From: JBBRHQ01 sp963815645
GTDB lineage: Bacteria > Actinomycetota > Thermoleophilia > Solirubrobacterales > 70-9
Length of the DNA: 64,000 nt
Direction: 5' to 3'
Assembly (NCBI GenBank): GCA_963815645.1
Contig: CAWFHL010000001.1
Coordinates: 2,046,001-2,110,000 of the forward strand
In this document: positions 47,962-57,541 of the stretch, piece by piece
How the letters are laid out: every line of letters starts with the position of its first letter
Position numbering within the stretch: position 1 is the stretch's first letter
The notes under the pieces: generated by a model
Database searches by the model: none
Told to the model about the DNA's origin: nothing
Seen by the model: the letters and a program-made list of their open reading frames with translations, nothing else
Program-made: the position numbers and the translations under genes

Positions 47962-48930
47962 ATGGTTCCCCCACCGGTTGACGCTTCGGCAGCTGCGGCC
48001 GACCTGATCTGGGTGGCGCCGCGGACCTTCTTCGGAGTTCCGAGTGCCTCGCTCGACGACCTCACCGCTGAGGTCGCATTCCTCGGTGTGCCATATGACG
48101 GTGGGACCCCGCAGCCTGGTAACCGAACTGGGCAGGCAGAGGGGCCGGCGGCGACACGGCGCCAGTCCTACGAGCAGTTCGAATACGAAGCGGGCTGGTA
48201 CGACATCGAGGCCGACCGCGACTACCTCGTGGGCGTGACGATGGCCGACGTCGGCGACGTTGCGATCCAGGGGTCCGACGTCGAGGGAAACTACGGGCGG
48301 ATCAGCGAGGCGGCACGGCGCATCGCCGAGAGCGGCGCGTTGCTGGCGGCGGTCGGCGGCGATCACTCGATCAGCTTTCCCCTCGGGCGCGGAATGGAGT
48401 CGTACGGTGAGATCGATGTCGTCCACATCGACGCCCATGCGGACTTCGCCGACGAGTTTGGCACCGCCCGACTGACCGGCGGCAGCCAGCTTCGCCGGCT
48501 CGCCGAGCTGCCATCCATTCGCAACATAGCGGCGCTCGGGCTGCGAAATGTCGACCGCAAGCTCGAGCTTGAGCCACTGCGCGAGCGCGGGGCAGGGATA
48601 GCGACGAGCCGTGACTTGATCGAGCGCGGCGCAGAGGCGGTCGTGCGCCAGGTGGTGCCCGAGTCCGAGGCGATCTACGTCTCGATCGACATCGACGTAC
48701 TCGACCTAGCGGTCGTCCCCGGGACAACGCTGCCCGAGCCGGGCGGGCTCAGCTATCGCCAGCTCCGTGAGGTTCTGGTCGAGGTTGCCCGCCGCGGCAC
48801 CGTCGTTGGCTTCGACATCGTCGAACTGAACCCGCCTCATGATCCCAATGCGGCCACCGCCCGACTCGCGGCCTGGATCGCAACGCACCTGTTGAGCGAG
48901 ATCTTCGATCTACGAGAAGCGGGGGCCTAG
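47962..48930 (+). CDS. Agmatinase/arginase-family ureohydrolase
   Basis: 322 residues from ATG 47962. All manganese ligands are present: LLAAVGGDHSISFPLGRG (His), VVHIDAHADFADEF (DAHAD) and IYVSIDIDVLDLAVVPGTTL (DIDVLD), followed by LPEPGGLSYRQLREVL and GFDIVELNPPHDPN. The form is agmatinase-like, acting on a guanidino compound to release urea. Related enzymes also use guanidinobutyrate or formiminoglutamate, so the substrate is open. Confidence 0.9.
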   Translation: MVPPPVDASAAAADLIWVAPRTFFGVPSASLDDLTAEVAFLGVPYDGGTPQPGNRTGQAEGPAATRRQSYEQFEYEAGWYDIEADRDYLVGVTMADVGDVAIQGSDVEGNYGRISEAARRIAESGALLAAVGGDHSISFPLGRGMESYGEIDVVHIDAHADFADEFGTARLTGGSQLRRLAELPSIRNIAALGLRNVDRKLELEPLRERGAGIATSRDLIERGAEAVVRQVVPESEAIYVSIDIDVLDLAVVPGTTLPEPGGLSYRQLREVLVEVARRGTVVGFDIVELNPPHDPNAATARLAAWIATHLLSEIFDLREAGA

Positions 48931-48964
48931 CCGGCCCCTCCAGGTCCCCGGGGCGCTGAGGAGG

Positions 48965-49900
48965 TCAGGGAACTCGCGTCATGACCTGCTCGGCCAACAG
49001 CTGGATCTGAGAACGCTCCTCACCTAGAGGCCACATATAGACGCGCTCGCACCCGGCTTCTTCGTAGCGGCACAGAAGCTCGACAATGCGACTCGGTGGG
49101 CCGATGCAGAGTTGGTCTCGCAGCTCGTCCACCTCTCGCCGAAGCAGCGGTGCGAGCAGGTCCCGGAGGACCCGCTCGGCCTCGGCTTGGCTGGACGTCA
49201 CCCAGGTCCACATCGTCGCCAAGGAGTTCGGGAGTCGGCGCTCAGAGCGGCCAGCTGTCTCCAGCTCCTGCTCCAGCAACTCTCGCCCGGCAGCGAACCG
49301 GTCGGGTGACGTGTTGTATGCGGATGCCAGCCAGCCATCGCCCAGCCGAGCCACCCTGCGGATACCGGCCTGTGAGCCCCAGCTACCGATCCAGATCGGT
49401 ACCCCGTGTTCTTGGACGGGACGAGGTTCCAGTTGCTGCTCGGGTGAGGCGTAGTAAGTGCTCGTCGGAGGTGGCTCGCCGTCCAGAAGTGCCCGCAGGA
49501 TCGGGATCGATTCGTCGAGCCGCTTCTACCGCTCCTCAAAGGGGGTCCCGATCGCTTCGTAATCACGAGTTGAGGACCCAGGGCCAACACCGGCGATCAG
49601 TCGACCGCCGGAAAGCAGGTCAATGGCTGCGAGGGTCTTCGCAAGAGGGACGGGGCCGCGCAGGACCGCCAGAGCGATGGTCGTTGCCAGGGCCATCTCG
49701 CCGGAGCGGTCGATCATCGAGGCGAGAGCCGTCGGCCCATCCAGCCAGGGGGTTGAAAACAGGAAGTGGTCGTTGGCGGAGATCGCCGCGAACCCGGCCT
49801 CGCGTGCAGCTTCTACACTCTCCGTCAAGCGCCGGTGGGAGAGCCCCTCGTCCGAAAACTCCATCAGGGGCAGATGCAGGCCGAGTTCCACGGTGGTCAA
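48965..49900 (-). pseudogene. LLM-class F420-dependent oxidoreductase with in-frame amber stop
   Basis: One continuous frame of 311 residues plus stop from ATG 49900, interrupted only by TAG at 49526-49528. Before the stop: VELGLHLPLMEFSDEGLSHR, AAISANDHFLFSTPWLDGPT, DLLSGGRLIAGVGPGSSTRD, YEAIGTPFEER. After it: KRLDESIPILRALLDGEPPP, VPIWIGSWGSQAGIRRVARL, GDGWLASAYNTSPDRF. Relatives usually have Trp (TGG) after FEER, so one G-to-A change explains the stop. It is a recent nonsense mutation, a base error, or (less likely) readthrough. The family uses F420 or FMN for hydride transfer. Confidence 0.82.
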
Positions 49901-49981
49901 GGCTAATCACTGTGGGTCAGAGCTCGGAGCTTGACCCCCGTGGCGTGTTCTGGGATGGAAGCACGGTGGTACGAGCGGTAG

Positions 49982-50227
49982 TGCAGATTCGATGGCGGCA
50001 GTTATGCGGTCGGTGTCCACCACGTCTGCTTCGACGTTTCCTGCTGCGAAGTCGTCGACGAGCGGGCGCAGTGGCCCCGCAAGCACGGAGCCCGAATCGC
50101 ATGCGGACCCGCGGAGCACGATTACGCGCCCGGGTATTACGCCTTCTTCTACGACCCAGACGGAATCAAGCTTGAGCTCCTGCACCGTCCGACCTACTGG
50201 CAATGGCTGCACGGGAGCATCGAATGA
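49982..50227 (+). pseudogene. Glyoxalase/VOC domain C-terminal fragment
   Basis: An open 81-residue stretch with no start codon, opening directly after a TAG. VHHVCFDVSCCEVVDERAQW, ARIACGPAEHDYAPGYYAFF and YDPDGIKLELLHRPTYWQWL match the second half of a VOC metalloenzyme (His and Glu ligands in HHV and LEL). The N-terminal half is missing. Island debris between the LLM relic and the HD-LuxR gene. Confidence 0.65.
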
Positions 50228-50325
50228 GGTCGTTCACATCGAGGGCGGGCTGGGCTCACCCTGAAACCTGGATCGCAACGATGCGGGGGCGTCTGGCGCT
50301 GCTCTCACCCGTTTACCCTCGGTGA

Positions 50326-51919
50326 GTGGCGGGTAATCCACCGAACGTCAAGCGAGTCCGCGCCGCGGAGCTGATCGCGGCGCTGTGCCTGGCCACCGAC
50401 CTCGGCCATGGCTTTCCGTTCGAGCACGGGCTGCACGGCACGCTCGCCGCGGTGCGGCTTTGCGATCGCCTCGCGGTCGACTCCGAGACCGCGTCGCAGA
50501 CCTACTACACCTGCCTGCTCGCCTACTCGGGCTGCACTGCCGACGCCGAGGTCGCCGCCGAGATCTTCGGTGCCGACATGACGCCGCATCTGATGCCGGT
50601 CCTCTACGGCTCGGCCGGCGAGAACCTGGTCGGGATGCTGCACGCACTTCCGTCGCCGGGCAGCTCCGCGCCAGCGCGGGCGATTCAGGTCGCCCGGCGG
50701 CTGCCGAGGGCGGCGAGGACACACACGCCGCACCTCGTCGCCGTCTGCGATGTCGCCCGGATGCTGGCCGAGCGCCTCGGCCTTCCGAGATCGGCGTCGG
50801 ACCCCCTTGCCCACCTGACGGAGCGCTGGGACGGAAAGGGCCGGCTCGACCGCGCGAGCGGTGAGGAGATCGCGCTTCCCGTGCGGATCGTCCAGGTCGC
50901 GCGGGACGCCACCTTTCAACACATGCTGGGGGGGATCGAGCAGGCGGTACGCGTCGTCCGCGAGCGCGCCGGACACGCGTTCGACCCCGAGATCGCCGCC
51001 GTCCTAGCCGATGAAGCGGCGGAGATCCTCGCATTCGATGTCGACGCCTCGGCTTGGGAGCGGACGCTTGACCGTGAGCCGCACCCCCGGCTGACTCTCG
51101 AGGGCGAGGCGATCGATCGCGCGCTGGCGGCGATCGGGGACTTCGCCGACCTCATCTCCCCCTACCTCGCCGGCCACTCGGCAGGCGTTGCCGGGCTGGC
51201 CGCGGCGGCCGCCGAGCGCTGCGGGATGGCCTCCGACGCGGTCGTCGAGGTCCGGCGGGCGGCGCAGGTCCACGACGTCGGACGGGTGGCGATCGGTGCC
51301 AGGTGCTGGCAGAAGCCCGGCCCGCTAAGCGCCGACGAATGGGAGAAGGTGAGGCTCCATCCTTACCACACCGAGCGGGTCCTCTCACCGTCACCCTTCC
51401 TTGCCGCGCTGGCGCCGATCGCGGGTGCGCATCACGAGCGCCTCGACGGTTCCGGCTACCACCGCGGCTCCTCCGGCGCGGAGCTGACGCGCCCCTGCTC
51501 GCCTTTTGGCCGCGGCCGACGCCTATCATGCGATGGCCGAGCCGCGCCCGCACCGCCCGCCGCTGTCGCCGGAGAGGGCCGCGAAGCTGCTGAGCGACGA
51601 GGCGAGCGCCGGGCGGCTCGACGTCGACGGGGTGGCGGCGGTGATCGCTGCGGCCGGGCAGCCGGCGCCGCGAATCGAGCGGCCGGCCGGACTGACCGAG
51701 CGCGAGTCCGAGGTCGTCGGTCTGCTTGCGCGCGGCTTGCAGACCAAGCAGGTCGCGCGCGAGCTCGGGATCTCGGTCAAGACCGCCGATCGCCACATCC
51801 AGAACACGTACGGCAAGATCGGCGTGTCGAGCCGCGCCGCGGCGACCCTTTTCGCGATGGAGCACGGGCTCGTCGCATGGGGAGAACTCCCGATTGCGCG
51901 CGCCAGGGCTCGACCGTAG
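50326..51919 (+). CDS. HD-GYP-type phosphohydrolase fused to LuxR helix-turn-helix, one frameshift
   Basis: About 530 residues from GTG 50326. The N-terminal ~250 residues hold a first HD-like region (AAELIAALCLATDLGHGFPF, EHGLHGTLAAVRLCDRL). The second has full HD-GYP signs: SPYLAGHSAGVAGLAAAAAE, VRRAAQVHDVGRVAIGA (HD), LHPYHTERVL and GAHHERLDGSGYHRG. After a break near 51500 the frame resumes LAAADAYHAMAEPRPHRPPL and ends with a LuxR domain: LTERESEVVGLLARGLQTKQ, VARELGISVKTADRHIQNTY. Sensing and transcription are combined in one chain. It is followed closely by a methyltransferase and a monooxygenase that it may regulate. Confidence 0.83.
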
Positions 51920-51977
51920 CGTCCCGCCCGACAGGCGCTCGACCGAGCGACGCGACCAGCGAACGAAGGAGGGCACG

Positions 51978-52826
51978 ATGACCACCGACACAATCGAGGA
52001 GCTTCAGCGCGCCAACTACGAGATCGCCGAGGCGATCGCGCCGAGCTGGGAGAGTCGGCGAGTCGACGTCGAGCGGTTCTCGGCCCCGGTGCGGGAGTGG
52101 CTGCTCGGCGAGCTCCGGCCGCGGCCGGACGACACGGTGCTCGAGCTCGCGGCCGGCGTTGGGGACACCGGCTTCGAGGCGGCGGCGATCGTTGGCGAGC
52201 GCGGGCGGCTGATCTCGACCGATTTCTCGCCGGCGATGCTGGGGGCGGCTCGCCGCCGGGGCGCCGAGCTCGGGCTCGCGAACGCCGAGTACCGGGTGAT
52301 CGACGCCGGACGGATCGAGCTCGAGACGGACTCCGTCGATGGCGTGCTGTGCCGCTACGGCTACATGCTGATGGTTGACACCGCCGCTGCGCTCGCCGAG
52401 ACTCGCCGCGTGCTTCGTCCGGGTGGGCGGCTGGCTCTGGCGGTTTGGGGTCCACCGGAGCGCAATCCCTACTTCACCGCAGTCGTGGGTGGCCTCGTCG
52501 CGGGGGGGCACATACCGCCGCCCGATCCCGACGGGCCGGGGGTCTTCGCGATGGCCGGCGCGGAGCGCACGACTCGGTTGCTCGAGGGGGCCGGATTTGG
52601 CTCGGTGCGCACCGAGCAGGTCCCGGTGCACTTCGAAGTGCCCGATGTCGACGGGTACCTCGATCTCGTCGCCGACACCGCGGGTCCGATCGGCCTCGCT
52701 ATCCAGGGCCTCACCGTGGCGGCCCGGGAGGCTTTGAAGGCGCAGGCCGAGGCGGTGCTCGGGCCATTCGCCGGCGCGGACGGGCTCGAGATCCCGGGGG
52801 TAGCCCTCTGCGCCGTCGCGAGCTGA
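51978..52826 (+). CDS. Class I SAM-dependent methyltransferase
   Basis: 282 residues from ATG 51978 with GAAGGAGGG upstream. MTTDTIEELQRANYEIAEAI, then DDTVLELAAGVGDTGFEAAA (SAM motif I), RLISTDFSPAMLGAARRRGA, DAGRIELETDSVDGVLCRYG, ETRRVLRPGGRLALAVWGPP. UbiE/COQ5-like methyltransferase with unknown acceptor. It lies 58 bases after the HD-LuxR gene and 46 before the FAD monooxygenase. Confidence 0.88.
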   Translation: MTTDTIEELQRANYEIAEAIAPSWESRRVDVERFSAPVREWLLGELRPRPDDTVLELAAGVGDTGFEAAAIVGERGRLISTDFSPAMLGAARRRGAELGLANAEYRVIDAGRIELETDSVDGVLCRYGYMLMVDTAAALAETRRVLRPGGRLALAVWGPPERNPYFTAVVGGLVAGGHIPPPDPDGPGVFAMAGAERTTRLLEGAGFGSVRTEQVPVHFEVPDVDGYLDLVADTAGPIGLAIQGLTVAAREALKAQAEAVLGPFAGADGLEIPGVALCAVAS

Positions 52827-52872
52827 ACCGCGCACTCACTCAGCGCGGACGCGCCGACGTAGGATCCGCCCG

Positions 52873-54030
52873 ATGCGGGCGCTGATCGCTGGGGCGGGGA
52901 TAGCGGGCCTCGCCTTGGCGCTACGGCTGCGGGGCGCGGGTTGGGACGTCGTGATCGTCGAGATCGCCGACGGGCCCCGCGACGAGGGCTACATGGTCGA
53001 CTTCTTCGGCCTCGGGTACGAGGCCGCGGGGCGGCTCGGCTTGCTCGAGCGGCTGCGGGAGATCCACTATTCGATCGACGAGCTCGTGTACGTCGACGGC
53101 GCCGGAAGGCGCCGGTTCGGGATCCCGTACCCGGCGCTGCGACGGCGGCTCTTCGAGGGGTGCCACTTCAACTTCCTTCGCGGCGACCTCGAGCGGGTGC
53201 TTCGCGACGAGCTCGGCGAGAGCCCACCGATCCGCTGGGGCGCGCGGGTCAGCGCCATCGACCAGGACCACGACGGCGTCGAGGTCGTGCTCAGCGACGG
53301 CTCGGCCGACCGGGTCGAGCTGCTGATCGGAGCCGACGGCGTCCACTCGAAGGTTCGCGAGCTGGTCTTCGGCCCCGAGTCGAAGTTCGAGGTTCCGCTC
53401 GGCCACCGCACGGCGGCGTCGATCCTCGATCGTGTCCCTGCCGGCGTCGACGAGCGCGACTTCACGATGCTGACGGCTCCGGGCCGGATGGTCGCCGTCT
53501 ACCCGATCCGTGGTGGGCGGGCGGCGACCTTCTTCGTCCACCGCACGAACCTCGAACGCGGACCCGAGGAGCCGCTCGAGACCATGCGTCACGTCTACGG
53601 CGGCCTCGGATGGCTGGTCCCGGAGCTGCTCGAGCGAAGCGACGGCGCATCGCTCTACTACGACCGCGTCACCCAGATCCGGATCGACTCCTGGACCTCG
53701 GGGCGGGTGACGCTTTGCGGCGACGCCGCCTGGTGCGTCTCGCTGATGGCCGGGCAGGGCGCCTCGCTCGCGCTCGCCGGGGCGGAGCGCCTGGGGGCGG
53801 CGCTCGACTGGGCCGGGACCGACGTCGAAGGCGCGCTCGCCCGGTGGGAGGGGGAGCTGCGGCCCCACCTCGCTACTAGGCTCGACGCTGGTCGCAGCAC
53901 CGCCGGCTGGTTCGTGCCCGAGAAGAGATGGCGAATGGCGGTCCGCGACCTCGCGATGCGGACTGCAGCGATGCCCGTCCTCTCACGCCTCGCCCGCCGC
54001 CAGATCGGAATCGGGCGGGCGGGAAGGTGA
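52873..54030 (+). CDS. FAD-dependent aromatic monooxygenase (PHBH/UbiH family)
   Basis: 385 residues from ATG 52873. FAD-binding GxGxxG in RALIAGAGIAGLALALRLRG, then FNFLRGDLERVLRDEL, the DG motif LLIGADGVHSKVRELVFG, and GD motif RVTLCGDAAWCVSLMAGQGA followed by SLALAGAERLGAAL. This is class A flavin monooxygenase architecture as in tetracycline-inactivating and polyketide hydroxylases. The substrate is unknown. It is the last intact cargo gene before the second attachment copy. Confidence 0.92.
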   Translation: MRALIAGAGIAGLALALRLRGAGWDVVIVEIADGPRDEGYMVDFFGLGYEAAGRLGLLERLREIHYSIDELVYVDGAGRRRFGIPYPALRRRLFEGCHFNFLRGDLERVLRDELGESPPIRWGARVSAIDQDHDGVEVVLSDGSADRVELLIGADGVHSKVRELVFGPESKFEVPLGHRTAASILDRVPAGVDERDFTMLTAPGRMVAVYPIRGGRAATFFVHRTNLERGPEEPLETMRHVYGGLGWLVPELLERSDGASLYYDRVTQIRIDSWTSGRVTLCGDAAWCVSLMAGQGASLALAGAERLGAALDWAGTDVEGALARWEGELRPHLATRLDAGRSTAGWFVPEKRWRMAVRDLAMRTAAMPVLSRLARRQIGIGRAGR

Positions 54031-54089
54031 GACGTGCCGCGGCTACTGGACCGCGGGGCGGCTCGGGTCGACGACCGGCCAGAGTGACG

Positions 54090-54271
<182 letters not shown>

Positions 54272-54424
54272 GGATGCTCGCTATGTGCATCTAGGACGCT
54301 CGTACGACTAGCCCGAGCCCGCCTCGGCAAGTGGTCATCATGCGGGAGGGAAAGTACCTCGGCGCCTCCGCGGTCCGAACTCGAAGGTGGCCATGTCCAG
54401 CAGCAACCTATGCGCGCGGTTGTC

Positions 54425-54805
54425 CTAGTCCTCCTCCGTCCAGTCTCGCTCGGGCGAATCTTTGCCGCTCACAAGGTTCAGGAGGTGCGTCCAGCGGCTT
54501 GGCTTGGCGCCCGCGTCGCGGAAGCGCAGAGCCGGCGCCCCGCCGTGCGGGTCGGGCAGTGCCGCAGCCGTCGCGGCATCGATACGCAGGTCCACCCCGT
54601 GCTCATGCAGCGAGCCGACCTGGTCGGCGGCCACGAAGCGCCGGCCTCCCTCGGCCCGCATCACGATTCCATGGAAGATGTCCAGCGAGGGAGCGGAGAT
54701 GACGTGGTCGACCGCTCCAACCTGCTCGCCATCCGCGGCGTAGACAGGAACATCTTCGTCCAGCACCTCGTAGGCGATCGGAAGGCCCTCATCCACCCGA
54801 CGCAC
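54425..54805 (-). CDS. PRC-barrel-like small protein
   Basis: 126 residues from GTG 54805. LPIAYEVLDEDVPVYAADGE, QVGAVDHVISAPSLDIFHGI and VMRAEGGRRFVAADQVGSLH fit a PRC-barrel-like beta fold; the C-terminal ~40 residues are variable and end EDSPERDWTEED-like in acidic residues. Members bind partner proteins or RNA; no specific role is known here. Confidence 0.7.
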   Translation of the reverse strand: MRRVDEGLPIAYEVLDEDVPVYAADGEQVGAVDHVISAPSLDIFHGIVMRAEGGRRFVAADQVGSLHEHGVDLRIDAATAAALPDPHGGAPALRFRDAGAKPSRWTHLLNLVSGKDSPERDWTEED

Positions 54806-54891
54806 GTTACCGTCGCCAGCCCCGGGGGGTCCTCACCGGGCGGCGAATCCATCTCCTTCGCCGCTCCGTTCGTTCTTCACCGCACGAACGC

Positions 54892-55065
54892 TTAGCGCCC
54901 AGCGCTTTCGGCTTCCTTGGCGTCGGCAACCGCCCAGCCCACGCGCTCGATCAGGTGGGCCGCGTGATGCTCGCTAGACAGGTGCTGCGGTTGGACTTCC
55001 TCCCGAAGCGTGATCGAACTGTCGTGCTCGGTGGTTGGTGTGCTCATGACGATGATCGTAGGCAT
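54892..55065 (-). CDS. Small hypothetical protein
   Basis: 57 residues from ATG 55065, chosen because TAGGAGAA lies just upstream. The N-terminus is beta-like (PTIIVMSTP); then SSITLREEVQPQHLSSEHHA, AHLIERVGWAVADAKEAESA. No family recognised. Confidence 0.5.
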   Translation of the reverse strand: MPTIIVMSTPTTEHDSSITLREEVQPQHLSSEHHAAHLIERVGWAVADAKEAESAGR

Positions 55066-55413
55066 GCTTGATTCTCCTATTGGGGTGCGCTTCAAAGTCT
55101 GGCGCGACGGCCCGATGGTTCCGCGCCCGGTCAGGCGGCGACGGGCCTCGATCGGTTGACCCGATGTTCCCCACAGGCGCAATGAGCCTCGGCCGCGCCG
55201 TTGTGCTGCTCGCGTGCAAAGCTTGTTTAGCTCGTTGCGACGACCAACGTGACCACCGTACTCCTGCTCTCTAAGTTTCGCGCAAGCCAGCCCGGGGACC
55301 GCCCATCGGAGTAGCCTGGTCTATAGCTTCAACGTTCGTTGGGTCTCACTCACTCTCACTCTCTCTCTCTCCTTTCGCGCGCCCCCACAGAGGGACTGCA
55401 AAGGTTGAGAACC
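55066..55413. other. Intergenic region with a CT-rich tract
   Basis: No gene was found. It contains the promoter regions of two divergent small genes. A pyrimidine tract of repeated CT units (about 55344-55375) precedes the plus-strand gene at 55414. Confidence 0.5.
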
Positions 55414-55683
55414 ATGGCAAGCCAAGAACACGACCGCGCGCTGCAGCGGCTCGAGGCGGCGCTGGTCAAGCAGAACCGGCTGGGCGAGCGCTTTGACGCC
55501 GCCGTCGGCACATCGACCGAGTTCGGAGCCTACGACCGGCTCTCCGCCGCGGCCGATCAAGTCACAGCGCGGGAGACCTGGGTCAACTGGGTCGACGACG
55601 AGGGCTACCCAGGGCTCAACGCGGGCCCGTTCGAACTCCTCGCCGAGCGCCGCGAAAACTCGCTTCAAATGGGGGAAGGTTGA
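55414..55683 (+). CDS. Small hypothetical protein
   Basis: 89 residues from ATG 55414. Helical: EHDRALQRLEAALVKQNRLG, FGAYDRLSAAADQVTARETW, then VNWVDDEGYPGLNAGPF. No family recognised. Its leader AAGGTTGAGAACCATG is repeated almost exactly before the next gene. Confidence 0.55.
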   Translation: MASQEHDRALQRLEAALVKQNRLGERFDAAVGTSTEFGAYDRLSAAADQVTARETWVNWVDDEGYPGLNAGPFELLAERRENSLQMGEG

Positions 55684-55688
55684 GGACC

Positions 55689-55985
55689 ATGACCAGCACA
55701 GAGCGACACCGCTCGGCAGCATGGGCCACAAGACGGCGGTGCGAGATGAGCCGCCCCGATGGCGACCGCGGGGTTGAGCAGGCGATCAAGTCCAGGCGCG
55801 AACTGGCGGCCCGCCGAGTTGGCGGTCGTGTCTGGCTGAACGGCCGCGAGGTCGGCAGGGCAGATCCTCGCTACTGGACGACCACCCGTCCACGACGAGC
55901 TCGAGCGCCCATCGCCGGACCGCCCAGGTTCACCGTAAGGGCGCTTGGTGATTTCAGCGCGTGGGCGTTGGCCCCGGCGGGTTGA
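55689..55985 (+). CDS. Small basic hypothetical protein
   Basis: 98 residues from ATG 55689, which overlaps the region just after the previous stop. Arg-rich: RSAAWATRRRCEMSRPDGDR, AIKSRRELAARRVGGRVWLN, GREVGRADPRYWTTTRPRRA. The repeated leader AAGGTTGAGGACCATG supports translation. The function is unknown; the reading frame could also be chance. Confidence 0.4.
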   Translation: MTSTERHRSAAWATRRRCEMSRPDGDRGVEQAIKSRRELAARRVGGRVWLNGREVGRADPRYWTTTRPRRARAPIAGPPRFTVRALGDFSAWALAPAG

Positions 55986-56001
55986 GCTGGAGGGCCTGGC
56001 C

Positions 56002-57339
56002 GTGTCTCGCATACCGTCGGTTCCCCGCCTGCCCGGGCTGCCGGATCCACTGCGACGGGTGCACGTCCCGCGCGACCTCGAGTCGGTCACCGCGATCGGC
56101 CAGGAGCAGGAGCCCGGAGCCGGCGGCATGAGCGGGGAGTCCGTGGAGCGCATCTGGAGCGCGGCCGTCGACCTTTATCGAAGCGGAGTCCACCCTGCCG
56201 TGCAGGTGTGCGTGCGCCGCCAGGGCGCAGTCGTGCTCGACCGCGCGATCGGTCACGCCCGCGGCAACGGCCCCCGTGATAGGGCGGAGGCAGAAAGACA
56301 GCCCGCGACGCCGGCGACGCCGTTTGTGATCTATTCCGGCGCCAAGGCGGTCACGGCGTTCGTGGTCCACATGCTCAAAGAGCGCGGGTTGCTGGACATC
56401 TCAGACCGCGTCTGCCAGCACATCCCCGAGTATGACCGTAACGGCAAGGGCGAGATAACGATCGCCCACGTGCTCTCCCACCGCGCCGGAGTGCCCAATC
56501 TCCCGCGGGAGGCCTTCGATCTCGACCGCGCGCTTGACCGCGAGTTCTGGGTCCGGACCCTCTGCGACGCAAAGCCGTTCGCCAAGCCGGGGAGGTTTCT
56601 CGCCTACCACTCCGTCTCGGGCGGCTACATCCTCGGCGAGATTGTGCATCGGGTGACCGGCAAGGACATCCGCACGGTGCTCGCGGAGGAGATCCTTGAC
56701 CCCTTGGGCTTCCGTTGGACCAACTACGGCGTCGCACCGGAGGACGTCTCGCGCGTGGCGCTCAACTACGTGACTGGGTTGCCCACCGCGCCTCCATTCT
56801 CGCAGCTGTTCTCGCGGGCGCTCGGGCTCCCCTTCGATGAGTTGGTCGAGGCCAGCAACGACGAGCGCCTCCTGACCGCGATCGTCCCGTCGGCGAGCGT
56901 GGTCACGACAGCCAACGAGCTCTCGCGCTTCTATGAGATCTTTCGCCGCGGGGGCGAGCTCGACGGCGTCCGGGTGATGAGGCCGGAGACAGTGCGCAAT
57001 GCGATCACCGAGCAGTCGCACTTGGAGGTTGACCTCTCGCTCGGATTCCCTACGCGGTTCGGGTACGGGCTCATGCTGGGCGCGCAGTTGCTGAGCCTGT
57101 ACGGTCGCGATACGCAGCACGCGTTCGGTCATCTCGGCTTCACGAATATCCTCGCCTGGGCCGACCCCGAGCGCGCGCTCGCCTGCGCGGTGATAACCAA
57201 CGGCAAGCCGGTGCTCTATCCGGAGCTTCCGCGCTTCTATGGGCTAATGCAGCACATCACCAGCGAGGCACCGAAGGTACACGGATCGGAGATGGCCGTC
57301 TGGGATCCCCTCGCGGGACGGCCGGGAGGCCGTGAATAA
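56002..57339 (+). CDS. Beta-lactamase-fold serine hydrolase (EstB/class C-like)
   Basis: About 445 residues from GTG 56002. The nucleophile motif SxxK is in FVIYSGAKAVTAFVV, the YxS motif in FLAYHSVSGGYILGEI, and the third motif as HLGF near TQHAFGHLGFTNILAWADPE. TIAHVLSHRAGVPNLPREAF is typical of this esterase group. No signal peptide is obvious, so a cytoplasmic esterase is more likely than a beta-lactamase. It lies just beyond the island. Confidence 0.87.
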   Translation: MSRIPSVPRLPGLPDPLRRVHVPRDLESVTAIGQEQEPGAGGMSGESVERIWSAAVDLYRSGVHPAVQVCVRRQGAVVLDRAIGHARGNGPRDRAEAERQPATPATPFVIYSGAKAVTAFVVHMLKERGLLDISDRVCQHIPEYDRNGKGEITIAHVLSHRAGVPNLPREAFDLDRALDREFWVRTLCDAKPFAKPGRFLAYHSVSGGYILGEIVHRVTGKDIRTVLAEEILDPLGFRWTNYGVAPEDVSRVALNYVTGLPTAPPFSQLFSRALGLPFDELVEASNDERLLTAIVPSASVVTTANELSRFYEIFRRGGELDGVRVMRPETVRNAITEQSHLEVDLSLGFPTRFGYGLMLGAQLLSLYGRDTQHAFGHLGFTNILAWADPERALACAVITNGKPVLYPELPRFYGLMQHITSEAPKVHGSEMAVWDPLAGRPGGRE

Positions 57340-57541
57340 TGCGCGATCTCGCCTCCGATTGGTGCCCCATTTCGCGCCGTCTTACTCGTTGAGTTGCCTA
57401 CCGGCGCTGTCTACGAACTTGCGCATGAAGTTGTGGCTCGCCGCCAAGGGGGGCCGAGGCGACCTACGGCACCGGTTTTCTCGGCGGCAAGGTGGTCTGA
57501 CCAGACCAGGTCAGCTCTTTAGGACGAACCCGGCCGGAGCT

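Noticed and set aside
55344..55375. CT-repeat tract as a CRISPR or phase-variation repeat
   Set aside because: Irregular dinucleotide tract with no spacer structure and outside the reading frame; no CRISPR array was seen anywhere in the window.
56002..57339. Calling the SxxK hydrolase an antibiotic-resistance beta-lactamase
   Set aside because: It has YHS rather than YAN, no clear signal peptide and esterase-type surroundings; EstB-like esterase is more likely.
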